Assembly: GCA_014378185.1 (NCBI GenBank)
Contig: JACMOE010000788.1
Coordinates: 1 to 7,921, forward strand
Reading direction: 5' to 3'
DNA length: 7,921 bases
DNA from: Gemmatimonadaceae bacterium
GTDB taxonomy: Bacteria > Gemmatimonadota > Gemmatimonadetes > Gemmatimonadales > Gemmatimonadaceae
The position numbers and the translations under genes were made by a program. The notes under the pieces are model-generated. The model had not been told where the DNA came from and did not search any database. It saw only the letters and a list, made by a program, of their open reading frames with translations. Shown in pieces: positions 1-7,471 of the stretch (positions within the stretch are counted from its first letter, which is position 1; the number at the start of each line of letters is the position of its first letter).

Positions 1-1537
1 AGCCGCCCGGGATTGCCAACCCGCTCGTGGCGGTGACATCGGAAAACCGCTGCGCTCCCCCGTTGTGATACAGGGCAGCGCCATGATCGCTGGTGAGCAG
101 GAGGTCGATGCGACCGTCGCCGTCAAAGTCGGCGATCACGGCGTCGGTCGCGCTTCCGCCGGCGAGTCCGAACGCGGTGGTCGCCTCGGTAAAGGTGCCG
201 TCGAGGTTGTTGCGGTACACGGTGCGTTGACCGGATCCGATGAGCAGAAGGTCCAGGTCGCCGTCGTGATCGAGGTCCACGAACAGCGCCTTGCGCGCGC
301 CCTTCACGTCGGCAACGCCCGCCTTGGCTGTCACTTCCGCGAAGGTGCCGTTGCCATTGTTGCGGAACAAGTGACCGCGTCCCTCGGTCCCGATGGCGAA
401 GAGGTCCATCCAGCCATCATTGTCGTAGTCCACAAACGTGGCGTACGCGGCGCCCTGTGGAAGTGAAATCCCCGATCGCTGCGTCGCGTCCTGGACAAAT
501 CCACCCTGCACGCGGTAGAGATGCGCGACGGATTTGTGTGTCGTAGGCGACCATGTCGACACGAACAAGGCATCGGTGCCGTTACCGTCTATGTCGCCGG
601 TGGCAAGCGCGGTAGGCCCGCTCTCGACGCCGGGCGCCGCAGTGGGGAACCCCGCGTCACTGGTGGCGTCGGCGAACTTGGCGAGGTCGGTGGTAGCTCG
701 ATCTCGGGCGCCGTGGATGAAGTCCTTGGGCGCGTAGGTGAGGATTGGACGACCGGCGATCGGACCGTCGGTCCAGCGAACATCGTCCAGCGCCGCCTGG
801 TAGGGAGCGGTGAGTTCCAACAAACGGAAGACACGGTCGAGCACCGTTCGTGCCGGCGCGAGCTGTCCCGAGCGAAGCAGCTGAATCGCGCTATCCAGGT
901 AGATGCGCGCTTCCCTTGGCGGCTCGGGTGGAATACGCCGCACCTCCTCGAGTTGACGCACCGCGCTATCAGCCGCGCCGCGCCGCGCGAGCACGTCAAC
1001 GAGCTTCAATCGCACAGCGAGGTTCGCTGGCGCGACGGCGAGCACGGCGCGGAGCCGGCCCTCATATCTCCGGGACGACGCACTATCGGGCTGCGCCGCG
1101 TCGAGTTCGGCCAGCGCGTACAGCACGTGCGCGTTGCCCGCGGTATCGCGACCGAGACGCTCGAGCGTGGCACGCGCGTCCGATGGACGTTGTGTCAGCG
1201 AGTAGAGCTTCGCGAGCACAAGGCCGATCTCCGTGCTTGCAGGGTCCAGCTTGCGAGCACGGAGTAGCTGTGTCTCCGCGTCAGGGTAGCGGCCGGCCTG
1301 CAGGTAGACGAGGCCAAGGTCCGCGTAGCCGGCAGGATCATCGGGCGCGAGCTTCGTGAGTTTCTTGAATTCCGCTTCCGCCTCCGGCAACTGATTGCGC
1401 TGGAGGTAGCTGCGTCCCAGCGTGCGAGTGGTGTAGAGCTCTTCCACCGAGGCCGGCTTGGGCCGGCATGCGGAGCTCGTGGCAAGTGCCACGGAGCCAA
1501 GGACGACCACCCATGCTCGCCAGACCATCCGGGTCAT
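1..1537 (-). CDS. TPR and FG-GAP/VCBS repeat lipoprotein, C-terminus cut by window edge
   Basis: Reading the minus strand from the ATG at 1537 gives 512 uninterrupted codons that continue past base 1, so only the C-terminus is missing. The N-terminus is a lipoprotein signal: a short basic start, a hydrophobic stretch (residues 8-19) and a lipobox ending SSAC with Cys24 as the lipidated residue. Residues about 31-130 form two to three TPR units (for example YLQRNQLPEAEAEF and DLGLVYLQAGRYPDAE), followed by more helical repeat to about 250. From about 285 the protein changes to FG-GAP/VCBS propeller repeats, with calcium-binding loops DIDGNGTD (315-322), DYDNDGWMD (370-378), DLDHDGDLD (421-429) and DFDGDGRID (470-478), about 50 residues apart. 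This order resembles CRTAC1-type proteins, which often end in an ASPIC/UnbV domain; that part would lie outside the window. Probable role: cell-surface binding or scaffold protein; no enzymatic residues were seen. Met4 is a possible alternative start, but the Shine-Dalgarno fits Met1. Confidence 0.9.
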   Translation of the reverse strand, partial: MTRMVWRAWVVVLGSVALATSSACRPKPASVEELYTTRTLGRSYLQRNQLPEAEAEFKKLTKLAPDDPAGYADLGLVYLQAGRYPDAETQLLRARKLDPASTEIGLVLAKLYSLTQRPSDARATLERLGRDTAGNAHVLYALAELDAAQPDSASSRRYEGRLRAVLAVAPANLAVRLKLVDVLARRGAADSAVRQLEEVRRIPPEPPREARIYLDSAIQLLRSGQLAPARTVLDRVFRLLELTAPYQAALDDVRWTDGPIAGRPILTYAPKDFIHGARDRATTDLAKFADATSDAGFPTAAPGVESGPTALATGDIDGNGTDALFVSTWSPTTHKSVAHLYRVQGGFVQDATQRSGISLPQGAAYATFVDYDNDGWMDLFAIGTEGRGHLFRNNGNGTFAEVTAKAGVADVKGARKALFVDLDHDGDLDLLLIGSGQRTVYRNNLDGTFTEATTAFGLAGGSATDAVIADFDGDGRIDLLLTSDHGAALYHNGGAQRFSDVTATSGLAIPGG

Positions 1538-1542
1538 GTATG

Positions 1543-1547
1543 CCTCA
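1543..1547 (-). promoter_or_regulatory. Shine-Dalgarno for the TPR/FG-GAP lipoprotein
   Basis: The minus strand reads TGAGG here, 5 nt before the ATG at 1537. This favours that ATG over the in-frame ATG three codons later. The site lies in the 23-nt gap after the stop of the GH16-like gene, which fits co-transcription with a separate ribosome entry. Confidence 0.5.
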
Positions 1548-1560
1548 CCGTGCGGAGACG

Positions 1561-2694
1561 TCAGAATGCACTGACGATGATGGACTTCACGTACGCGACG
1601 AATCGTGAGTTCTGCGGGGCACTGCTGACAGGCTTCAGCGCTGAATTATATGCCTCGGGCCAGTCCGTATTCGGCCCCCAGGCAATGATATTGGCGGCCA
1701 TGGGTCCTTGAGGTACCGCGGTAAAGGCCGACGACAACAGCGTGCCATCAACGACAAAATCAATTCGCGCTGGCGACCAGCGGATAGTCCAGTCGTGCGG
1801 CGCCATGGGATCGAAGCCGGAGGGCAGGGGGAACAATCCGCCGTGGCCAGCACCCAACGGCTCGTTGGAATACCAGTTCAGTTGTACCATGGGCGGCGTG
1901 CCGGGCTGTAGCCGATTCGTCACGAGCTCGATGTCGATTTCGTCGTGCTGCGTGGCGCAGTTGCCTGGACAGCCGAACAGGTACACGCCGTACACCAACC
2001 CTGGCTGCACCGATGTCACCTGAACGCGAGCGGTGAAGACGATCGTCGTCGTTGCGGTGGGTTGGAACAGCTGGAGCGTCTTGCCGTGCGTGCCGAAGAG
2101 CGAATTGCCGGTTGGATTGAACGTATTGAGCGCCAGTTCGGCGCCGGCAGCCCCGACGACGAAGGTTCCTCCGCTTCCCGGATGCACCCAGTCGGCCAGC
2201 TGCGTCCTCCCGAGAAATGATGCCGGGCCCACTTCGGTGGTCCACGTGGCGGGATTCAGCTGGCTTCCGGGAACGCTGAACGTGTCCTGCAACAGCGTGT
2301 TGGTAATGCTGATCGCCGCCGACGTCACCCCCGGCAACGTGCCCGAGCTGAACGTGAGCGTATAGCTGCCCGCTCCGCTGATCCTGAGATCCGTGAACGT
2401 TGCGACACCATTCGTCGTCGTGATGGTAGTGGTGCCTGCAAGCGTGCCCCCCGCGCCCGTGATGGACGCCGTCACCTGGATGGCCGCACTGGGAACGCGG
2501 TTTCCCGATGCATCGCGAACCTGAACAACGGGCTGCGGGGTCAGCAGCCCACCAGGTATACCGCCGCCGGGCGCCGTGGTGATGACGAGCGCAGTCGGCG
2601 CAGCGGATGCGCCCGGCTCCGTGGACCCGCACGCCGTGAGTGCGAGCAGCACTGACAGTCCGCACCACGCGACCACAATTCGGCTCGAGGGCAT
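1561..2694 (-). CDS. GH16-like glycan hydrolase lipoprotein with N-terminal Ig-like module
   Basis: The product is 377 residues from the ATG at 2694. Residues 1-22 are a lipoprotein signal peptide with lipobox LTAC (Cys22), so export and membrane anchoring are expected. Residues about 33-131 look like a bacterial Ig-like (Big_1/invasin type) domain, with the pattern QVRDASGNRVPSAAIQV followed by a T-rich strand and GVATFTDLRI. Residues about 135-377 match the concanavalin-like GH16 fold. The catalytic strand reads HDEIDIE, with Glu252 as the expected nucleophile, Asp254 assisting and Glu256 as acid/base. A later strand, HDWTIRWSPARIDFVVDG (300-317), matches the conserved GH16 strand ending in VDG. 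The active site is ExDxE without the extra residue (ExDxxE) seen in laminarinases, as in lichenases and xyloglucan transferases; the substrate cannot be named. A GTG at 2730 would add 12 residues overlapping the upstream gene, but the ATG puts the signal peptide directly at the start. It lies 2 nt after the upstream stop, suggesting translational coupling; no good Shine-Dalgarno is seen. Confidence 0.85.
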   Translation of the reverse strand: MPSSRIVVAWCGLSVLLALTACGSTEPGASAAPTALVITTAPGGGIPGGLLTPQPVVQVRDASGNRVPSAAIQVTASITGAGGTLAGTTTITTTNGVATFTDLRISGAGSYTLTFSSGTLPGVTSAAISITNTLLQDTFSVPGSQLNPATWTTEVGPASFLGRTQLADWVHPGSGGTFVVGAAGAELALNTFNPTGNSLFGTHGKTLQLFQPTATTTIVFTARVQVTSVQPGLVYGVYLFGCPGNCATQHDEIDIELVTNRLQPGTPPMVQLNWYSNEPLGAGHGGLFPLPSGFDPMAPHDWTIRWSPARIDFVVDGTLLSSAFTAVPQGPMAANIIAWGPNTDWPEAYNSALKPVSSAPQNSRFVAYVKSIIVSAF

Positions 2695-2696
2695 TC

Positions 2697-5477
2697 TCAC
2701 GGAATGCGCCCCACTTTCCCCTCTGGCCACTCGTCCACGCGAATCCGCTGCGCCTGTTTGCGTCCACCAACCGTCAGCGTGACCAGGTACTCACCAGCCT
2801 CCACACGACGCAGCTCCTTCACATCAGTGGGTCCGCCCAGCTCACGCGGGCGCGGCTTGTCTCGACCCAGGTCCCATGTAACACTCTGAAGTCCGGCGTA
2901 CCCGGGACCCGTGAGCTTGCGCACCGTGTCTCCAGCCGCAGTGGTGACATAGAGATCGAGCGTTCCCGGTTGCGCATCGCGCAGCCAGTACGTGATGGCC
3001 ACGCCGCGCGCAGGATTCGGCGCCATGAAGGGGCGGGATCCGGACGACGGATACGTGTCCGCATACCTGTACTGCAACGCCGGCGGCACCGCGAACAAAT
3101 GCGATCGCTCGGCAAGCAGCGTGTCCGTCATTTCCTCCAGCGATCGCACGTCAGCCACCCATACGCCACGTCCATGGGTGCCGAGCACCAGCTCACGCTC
3201 GCGGTACGAGAGGGCAAACTTCTCCACCGGAACGTACGGAAGATTCCGCCCCATGCGCTGCCAATGATCACCCGCGTCCACGGTGACGTATGCGCCGATA
3301 GCAGTGCCAACCCACGCAAGGCGCGAATTGAAAGGGTCGGCGTACACAGTGAGCGAACCGCCGTCTGCAGGAAGTCCGCGCACCAGCGGCTTCCAGCTGT
3401 GGCCAAAGTCGGTGGTCCGGTAAACGTGTGGCTGGTAGTCGTCGCGATGATGGCAGTCGTACGTGAGCCAGGCCGTGCCGGCATCCTGGTGGCTGGGCGC
3501 AATCGCGCTCACGAAGCACGTCGTGGGTGCGCCCTTTGGAAGGTTGGACGTGAGATTCGTCCAGCTGCTGCCGCCATCGCGTGTGAGCCAGACGAGTCCA
3601 TCGTCGCTCCCGGTCCAGAGGACCTTCCTGTCACGCGGACTCTCGGCCACGCTGAACAGTGCGTGGTAGCTGGTGTTGCCGCCCTCGGCCGCGGGATGAG
3701 CGCGGTCGGCTCGCGTCATGTCGGGGCCGAGTATCTCGGAGTCGATGCCCTTGTCACCCTTGTCGTGCAGGCGAAAGAGTTGATTCGCTCCCACGTAGAG
3801 GACGGTGGAGTCGTGCTGGGAGAGAAGGATTGGCGCGGTCCATCCCCATCGGTAGTCGTAGCCCGCGTCGCTGCCGGCATCGAGCGGCAACGGCTTGATG
3901 GATTCACGCTTCCAGGTCCGTGTGTCCACCTTCGACATGCTGCCGAACTGCCACTCGCTGTAGATGACATGTGGATCGTGCCATGGCACCTGCACCCACA
4001 TGCCATCGCCACCGTTGACGGCATACCAGTCGGCATCGGTCACGCCGGTTGAATCGCGTGTGCGGCTCGGACCGCACCACACGCCGTTGTCCTGGAGTCC
4101 ACCACACACGCGGTACGGCCGCACGCTGCTGTCCGCGATGATCGTATAGAACTGTCCGATGGGCAGCTCGGCATGTTCCCAGGCGCGGCCGCCATCGTTC
4201 GTGATGTACGCCCCGCCGTCGTTGCCCAGCACCATGTGCGTGTGATCGGCCGGATCGATCCAGAGCGCGTGGTTATCCACGTGCACATTGTAGAGCGAGT
4301 CCGTGGCGAACGTCTTGCCGCCGTCCTTCGACACCAGCACCGGTGAGGCCAGCACATAGAGGTGCTGATCGTCGGTTGGATCGACGACGATTTCGTCGTA
4401 GTAATAATGAGGGTTCGTGGCCAGGTCGTTCACCTGCGTCCAGTGGTCACCCGCATCGGTGGAGCGGAACACGCCACCGAATGGGGTAGCGCCCACATCG
4501 GTCACGGCGCGGTCCACCCCGACCATCGCGTAGACGGTGCCCGGACGCGAGGCCGAAACTGCGAGCGACGCACGGCCGATGTCGCGTGTGGGAAGGCCGG
4601 TGTTGCGCGCCGGATCGGTGAGGAGTGTCCACGTCCTGCCACCATCTGTACTCCTGTAGATGCCGCTGCCCTTTCCAGCTCCCTGCATGTGCGAGCCACC
4701 GAGGCGCACGCGATGCCACATGGCGGCGTAGACGACCTCCGGATTGGCGGGATCGAGCTCGAGATCGGTCGCCCCGGTGGTGTCGTTCACGAACAGGATG
4801 CGCGACCAATGCGCGCCGCCGTCGGTCGTCTTGTACACGCCCCGTTCGTTGTTCGGACCCCAGAGGTGTCCAAGTGCCGCGACGTAGACAATATCGGGAT
4901 TCGTGGGATGAATCACGACGCGGGCGATGGAGCGCGAGTCGGCGAGTCCCATGCGATGCCACGTGCGTCCACCGTCCGTGCTCTTGTGCACGCCATTGCC
5001 CCACGATTGGGAGCGCAGCGAGTTGCGCTCTCCCGTTCCCACCCAGACGACATTCGTGTCGCTCGGCGCCACGGCCAGGTCGCCTACCGTCTGGTTGTGG
5101 AGCGAGTCGCCGATTTGCCGCCAGGTGATGCCACCGTTCGCCGACTTCCACACCCCGCCTCCCGCAGCGCCGACGAACAACGTCTTGCGATATGGCGTGG
5201 GTACGGCGAGCGCGGTGACGCGCCCACTGTAGGCGGCCGGCCCGAGGTTTCGGTAGGAGATCTTGCCCAGCAACCGGGTCAGCGGGTCGGCGCTCGCCGA
5301 AGCGGAGTCGGCGCTCGATGCAGATCCTGTGGCTGGTGCTCCACTGGGCGCGGATTGGCGCAGCGTGCTGTCGCCGCCAGCGGGGCGACGCGGAACCTGG
5401 GCCGACGACGTGGCGGCGAGGCCGAGGTGCAGCGCCAAGGGAAGTGCGACGACGGATAACGAGCGACGAAGCTGCAT
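2697..5477 (-). CDS. Exported Vps10/sortilin-like BNR (Asp-box) repeat protein
   Basis: This 926-residue protein is the first gene of the minus-strand run. Residues 1-26 form a Sec signal peptide (basic MQLRR, hydrophobic core, cleavage likely after SSA), followed by a Ser/Ala/Pro-rich linker to about 65. Ten Asp-box motifs of the form S/T-x-D-x-G-x-x-W/F are visible near residues 112, 166, 217, 276, 339, 383, 426, 632, 688 and 732, the signature of a large beta-propeller (sialidase/sortilin/Vps10 fold). Family-specific segments are also present: VHVDNHALWIDP (398-409), LGNDGGAY (417-424), CGGLQDNG (458-465) and GTHGRGVW (766-773). Residues about 795-926 look like a beta-sandwich, with SVTWDL and GEYLVTLTVGG. 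Relatives are commonly annotated as glycosyl hydrolase, but no sialidase Arg triad is evident, so enzymatic activity is unproven; binding of protein or glycan outside the cytoplasm is equally possible. The ATG at 5477 places the signal peptide at the N-terminus. A TTG at 5519, preceded by AAGG at 6 nt, would add 14 residues and cannot be excluded. Confidence 0.92.
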   Translation of the reverse strand: MQLRRSLSVVALPLALHLGLAATSSAQVPRRPAGGDSTLRQSAPSGAPATGSASSADSASASADPLTRLLGKISYRNLGPAAYSGRVTALAVPTPYRKTLFVGAAGGGVWKSANGGITWRQIGDSLHNQTVGDLAVAPSDTNVVWVGTGERNSLRSQSWGNGVHKSTDGGRTWHRMGLADSRSIARVVIHPTNPDIVYVAALGHLWGPNNERGVYKTTDGGAHWSRILFVNDTTGATDLELDPANPEVVYAAMWHRVRLGGSHMQGAGKGSGIYRSTDGGRTWTLLTDPARNTGLPTRDIGRASLAVSASRPGTVYAMVGVDRAVTDVGATPFGGVFRSTDAGDHWTQVNDLATNPHYYYDEIVVDPTDDQHLYVLASPVLVSKDGGKTFATDSLYNVHVDNHALWIDPADHTHMVLGNDGGAYITNDGGRAWEHAELPIGQFYTIIADSSVRPYRVCGGLQDNGVWCGPSRTRDSTGVTDADWYAVNGGDGMWVQVPWHDPHVIYSEWQFGSMSKVDTRTWKRESIKPLPLDAGSDAGYDYRWGWTAPILLSQHDSTVLYVGANQLFRLHDKGDKGIDSEILGPDMTRADRAHPAAEGGNTSYHALFSVAESPRDRKVLWTGSDDGLVWLTRDGGSSWTNLTSNLPKGAPTTCFVSAIAPSHQDAGTAWLTYDCHHRDDYQPHVYRTTDFGHSWKPLVRGLPADGGSLTVYADPFNSRLAWVGTAIGAYVTVDAGDHWQRMGRNLPYVPVEKFALSYRERELVLGTHGRGVWVADVRSLEEMTDTLLAERSHLFAVPPALQYRYADTYPSSGSRPFMAPNPARGVAITYWLRDAQPGTLDLYVTTAAGDTVRKLTGPGYAGLQSVTWDLGRDKPRPRELGGPTDVKELRRVEAGEYLVTLTVGGRKQAQRIRVDEWPEGKVGRIP

Positions 5478-5479
5478 CG

Positions 5480-5494
5480 GATCAGTTGATGATC
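5480..5494 (-). promoter_or_regulatory. Small inverted repeat next to the Vps10/BNR start codon
   Basis: GATCA and TGATC flank a 5-nt loop only 2 nt upstream of the ATG at 5477, where a Shine-Dalgarno would normally sit. As RNA it could form a short 5-bp stem near the start codon. If translation actually starts at the TTG at 5519, this lies inside the coding region and is probably meaningless. Confidence 0.25.
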
Positions 5495-5536
5495 GGGTCG
5501 GCCAGCGGGAGAAGTGCAATGATCGCCTTCGTCATC

Positions 5537-5567
5537 CCTGATGACCAGACCAGGTGATATCATCAGG
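5537..5567. promoter_or_regulatory. Candidate operator: inverted repeat in the divergent promoter region
   Basis: Perfect 8-bp arms CCTGATGA (5537-5544) and TCATCAGG (5560-5567) are separated by 15 bp. Inside and overlapping are a tandem ACCAG ACCAG (5544-5553), a matching CTGGT (5568-5572) and the self-complementary TGATATCA (5555-5562). The cluster lies midway in the 117-bp space between the divergent Vps10/BNR and MFS genes, where a shared regulator could bind. No matching regulator gene is in the window, and no clear -10/-35 pair could be assigned on either strand. Confidence 0.4.
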
Positions 5568-5594
5568 CTGGTTATTTCCCCCGAATTCTCCTGA

Positions 5595-6767
5595 ATGACG
5601 CTTGCCGCACCGCGCTCGGACACCATAAGTCCGGGGCTCACCGCCGTTTTCGCATTCGCCTGCGGAGCGATGGCTGCCAACCTCTACTACTCGCAAGCGC
5701 TGATTGGCCTCATCGCACCAGCCATCGGGCTTCCCCCGCGCATGGCTGGCTTCACCGTTACGCTCACGCAGCTCGGCTACGGAGCGGGCCTGCTGTTCAT
5801 CGTGTCGCTTGCCGACCTGGTCGAGAATCGCCGGCTCGCGCTCATCATGCTCGCGGGTGTCGTGCTCAGCCTCGTTGGCGTGGCGACATCGACGTCGGCC
5901 ACCACGTTCCTGTGTTTCTCGTTCCTCACGGGCTTCTGCTGCGTTGGCGCACAGGTCCTCGTTCCGTTCGCTGCGCACCTGGCAACGGATGAAAATCGGG
6001 GCAGGGTCGTTGGCAACATCATGGGTGGGCTCGTAACGGGCATCATGCTCGCTCGACCGGCGGCCAGCCTTCTCGCTGCCAGCTTTGGATGGCGCGCCAT
6101 CTTCTGGGTGTCCGCCGTCGGCATGGTGGCGCTGGAGATGCTCCTCATGCGCATGCTGCCCCAGCGGCGTCCCAGGACCAACCTGCACTACGGGCAGATC
6201 CTGGTGTCGAGCATGAAGCTCCTCTTCACGCAACCGGTGATTCGGCGCCGAGCGGCGTATCAGGCCGCGATGTTTGCTGCGTTCAACCTGTTCTGGACCG
6301 GAGTGCCGTTGTTTCTGGCGCAGCGGTTCGGGTTTGGGCAGCGGGGCATCGCGCTGTTTGCACTGGCGGGTGCAGGCGGCGCCCTGGCTGCACCCATTGC
6401 CGGACGCCTCGCGGACCGCGGTTACATTCGCGCGGGAACGATGGGCGCACTCGGTGCCGCGGTGATCGCCTTCATGATATCCGGGTGGTCTGGGGCGGCC
6501 GGAGCAGTCGTCATGCTGGCCGTTGGCGCAATCCTGCTGGATGCCGCTACGCAGTTCAACCAGGTGGTGAGCCAGCGTGTGATCTACGCGATTGCGCCAG
6601 AGGCGCGTGGGCGCATCACGTCCGTGTACATGACCGCCGTGTTCCTGGGCGGGGCCACGGGGTCATCGCTGGCGCCTGCCGCGTTGATTCGCGGGGGGTG
6701 GACTGCGCTGTCGGTGACGGGTGGGGTGATGCTTGCGGCGGCGTTCCTGCTGTTTCTTACGGAGTAG
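5595..6767 (+). CDS. MFS transporter (12 TM, DHA1/AraJ-like)
   Basis: The 390-residue product has the usual MFS length and alternating hydrophobic segments consistent with 12 transmembrane helices in two halves. The first helix holds ANLYYSQALIG (28-38), close to the NLYYAQPLL signature of a DHA1-like subgroup. TQLGYGAGLLF (58-68) leads into the loop 2-3 motif SLADLVENRRL (71-81), the counterpart of the MFS G-x-L-x-D-R-x-G-R-R signature. GNIMGGLVTGIMLARP (140-155) occupies the helix 5 position where drug/H+ antiporters carry motif C. The second half repeats the loop signature as GRLADRG (270-276), after a central cytoplasmic stretch rich in Arg around 186-219. Relatives are mostly proton-driven exporters of small molecules or sugars; the substrate cannot be predicted here. 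It is divergent from the Vps10/BNR gene and shares its upstream region. No Shine-Dalgarno is visible before the ATG at 5595, so the mRNA may be leaderless or weakly initiated. The next ATG (Met26) would cut into the first helix, so 5595 is preferred. Confidence 0.93.
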   Translation: MTLAAPRSDTISPGLTAVFAFACGAMAANLYYSQALIGLIAPAIGLPPRMAGFTVTLTQLGYGAGLLFIVSLADLVENRRLALIMLAGVVLSLVGVATSTSATTFLCFSFLTGFCCVGAQVLVPFAAHLATDENRGRVVGNIMGGLVTGIMLARPAASLLAASFGWRAIFWVSAVGMVALEMLLMRMLPQRRPRTNLHYGQILVSSMKLLFTQPVIRRRAAYQAAMFAAFNLFWTGVPLFLAQRFGFGQRGIALFALAGAGGALAAPIAGRLADRGYIRAGTMGALGAAVIAFMISGWSGAAGAVVMLAVGAILLDAATQFNQVVSQRVIYAIAPEARGRITSVYMTAVFLGGATGSSLAPAALIRGGWTALSVTGGVMLAAAFLLFLTE

Positions 6768-6868
6768 TCCTCCCCTGTTCCGCGTAGAGGGAGTGAGGGT
6801 CAAAGATTCACACACTCACCATTTGTCGTTACTCCGATGAGTTGCATCGAGCCATCGAGTGGTCATCA

Positions 6869-7465
6869 CTACGACATGCGCGGCTCTGCCGTGCGGATTA
6901 CGTGCCATTTCCCTGAGCGTTTTGCGAGCAGGACGTAAATGGTGCCTCCGCACAGGCCACCGCACGCATACTCGACGTGCACCAACGCCGACGTACCATC
7001 CCGTCCAAAGCCCACGCGCGAAACCTCGATTCGCCCTGGCGAACCCGGATAGCGGTGAAAGAACGCGCTCCAGAAGGCGTTGTACTGCCGACTCCCACTC
7101 GCGCGATCCGCATTGGTGAATCGCTGCATCGGTACCCTGGTAGCCAAGCGATCGACGCGCTCAGTCAATTTCCGTTTCCTCTCGAAGTCTGATCGCAACC
7201 CGAGAGGTAAGGGAGCAAGCCACTGGATTGCATGAGCGTAATCAGAATCCACGACGCTCGTTGCCTCACGCACGGTGGAGTCTCCAACAACGACTTGCCG
7301 TGTCGTGTCACGGACGAACAGGCTGTCGATCACGGCGGCCTGCACGACGCTTTCGTCCGACTGCAGACCGCGCGCGGGGGAACAAGCTGTCAGGCAAGCA
7401 AGGAGCAGCAGACCAATCGTCCGCACGGTAGAACGCTTCGCCAGCCCAGTCAGGTGCGCGATCAT
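6869..7465 (-). CDS. Lipoprotein of unknown function with Cys-Gly motif
   Basis: The 198-residue product starts at the ATG at 7465, preceded by a strong Shine-Dalgarno. Residues 1-28 are a lipoprotein signal: basic KRSTVR, a Leu-rich core and lipobox LTAC with Cys28, so it should be exported and lipid-anchored. The mature part shows a polar N-terminal stretch and a possible amphipathic helix rich in Lys/Arg/Glu (about 92-110). A C-terminal region (about 128-190) contains FWSAFFHRYPGSPGRIEVSR, then beta strands, CGGLCGG (168-174) and IYVLLAKRSGKWHVI. The ending, in which a strand carrying Cys-Gly-Gly-Leu-Cys is followed by a Lys/Gly turn and a W-x-V strand, looks like a small alpha/beta domain that I cannot name. 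The two cysteines could form a disulfide outside the cytoplasm. It is convergent with the MFS gene and shows no operon partner in the window. The gene call is firm; the function is unknown. Confidence 0.85.
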   Translation of the reverse strand: MIAHLTGLAKRSTVRTIGLLLLACLTACSPARGLQSDESVVQAAVIDSLFVRDTTRQVVVGDSTVREATSVVDSDYAHAIQWLAPLPLGLRSDFERKRKLTERVDRLATRVPMQRFTNADRASGSRQYNAFWSAFFHRYPGSPGRIEVSRVGFGRDGTSALVHVEYACGGLCGGTIYVLLAKRSGKWHVIRTAEPRMS

Positions 7466-7471
7466 CGTACA

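Noticed and set aside
521..1267. Plus-strand 248-codon frame
   Set aside because: Antisense to the TPR and FG-GAP lipoprotein, whose frame is proven by its repeat motifs.
1760..2770. Minus-strand 336-codon frame overlapping the GH16-like gene
   Set aside because: Same strand but a different frame from the gene with lipobox, Ig-like module and EIDIE motif; its translation is Arg/His-rich without structure.
2640..4052. Long plus-strand open frame of 470 codons
   Set aside because: It lies antisense to the Vps10/BNR and GH16-like genes, is rich in Arg, His and Val, and has no recognisable domain; long antisense frames are common in high-GC coding DNA.
4362..5459. Plus-strand open frame of 365 codons
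   Set aside because: Antisense to the Asp-box propeller gene, whose ten repeats prove the minus-strand frame; the plus-strand translation has no motifs.
5532..6233. Minus-strand 233-codon frame over the MFS gene
   Set aside because: Antisense to clear transmembrane helices; the highly charged translation is the usual complement of hydrophobic codons.
6769..6817. Possible terminators in the convergent gap (CTCCC/GGGAG and GAGTG/CACTC pairs)
   Set aside because: Stems of only 5 bp with loops of 14-17 nt and no T-run follow; too weak to call.
6845..6860. Tandem CATCGAGC/CATCGAGT
   Set aside because: Two imperfect 8-bp copies only; likely chance.
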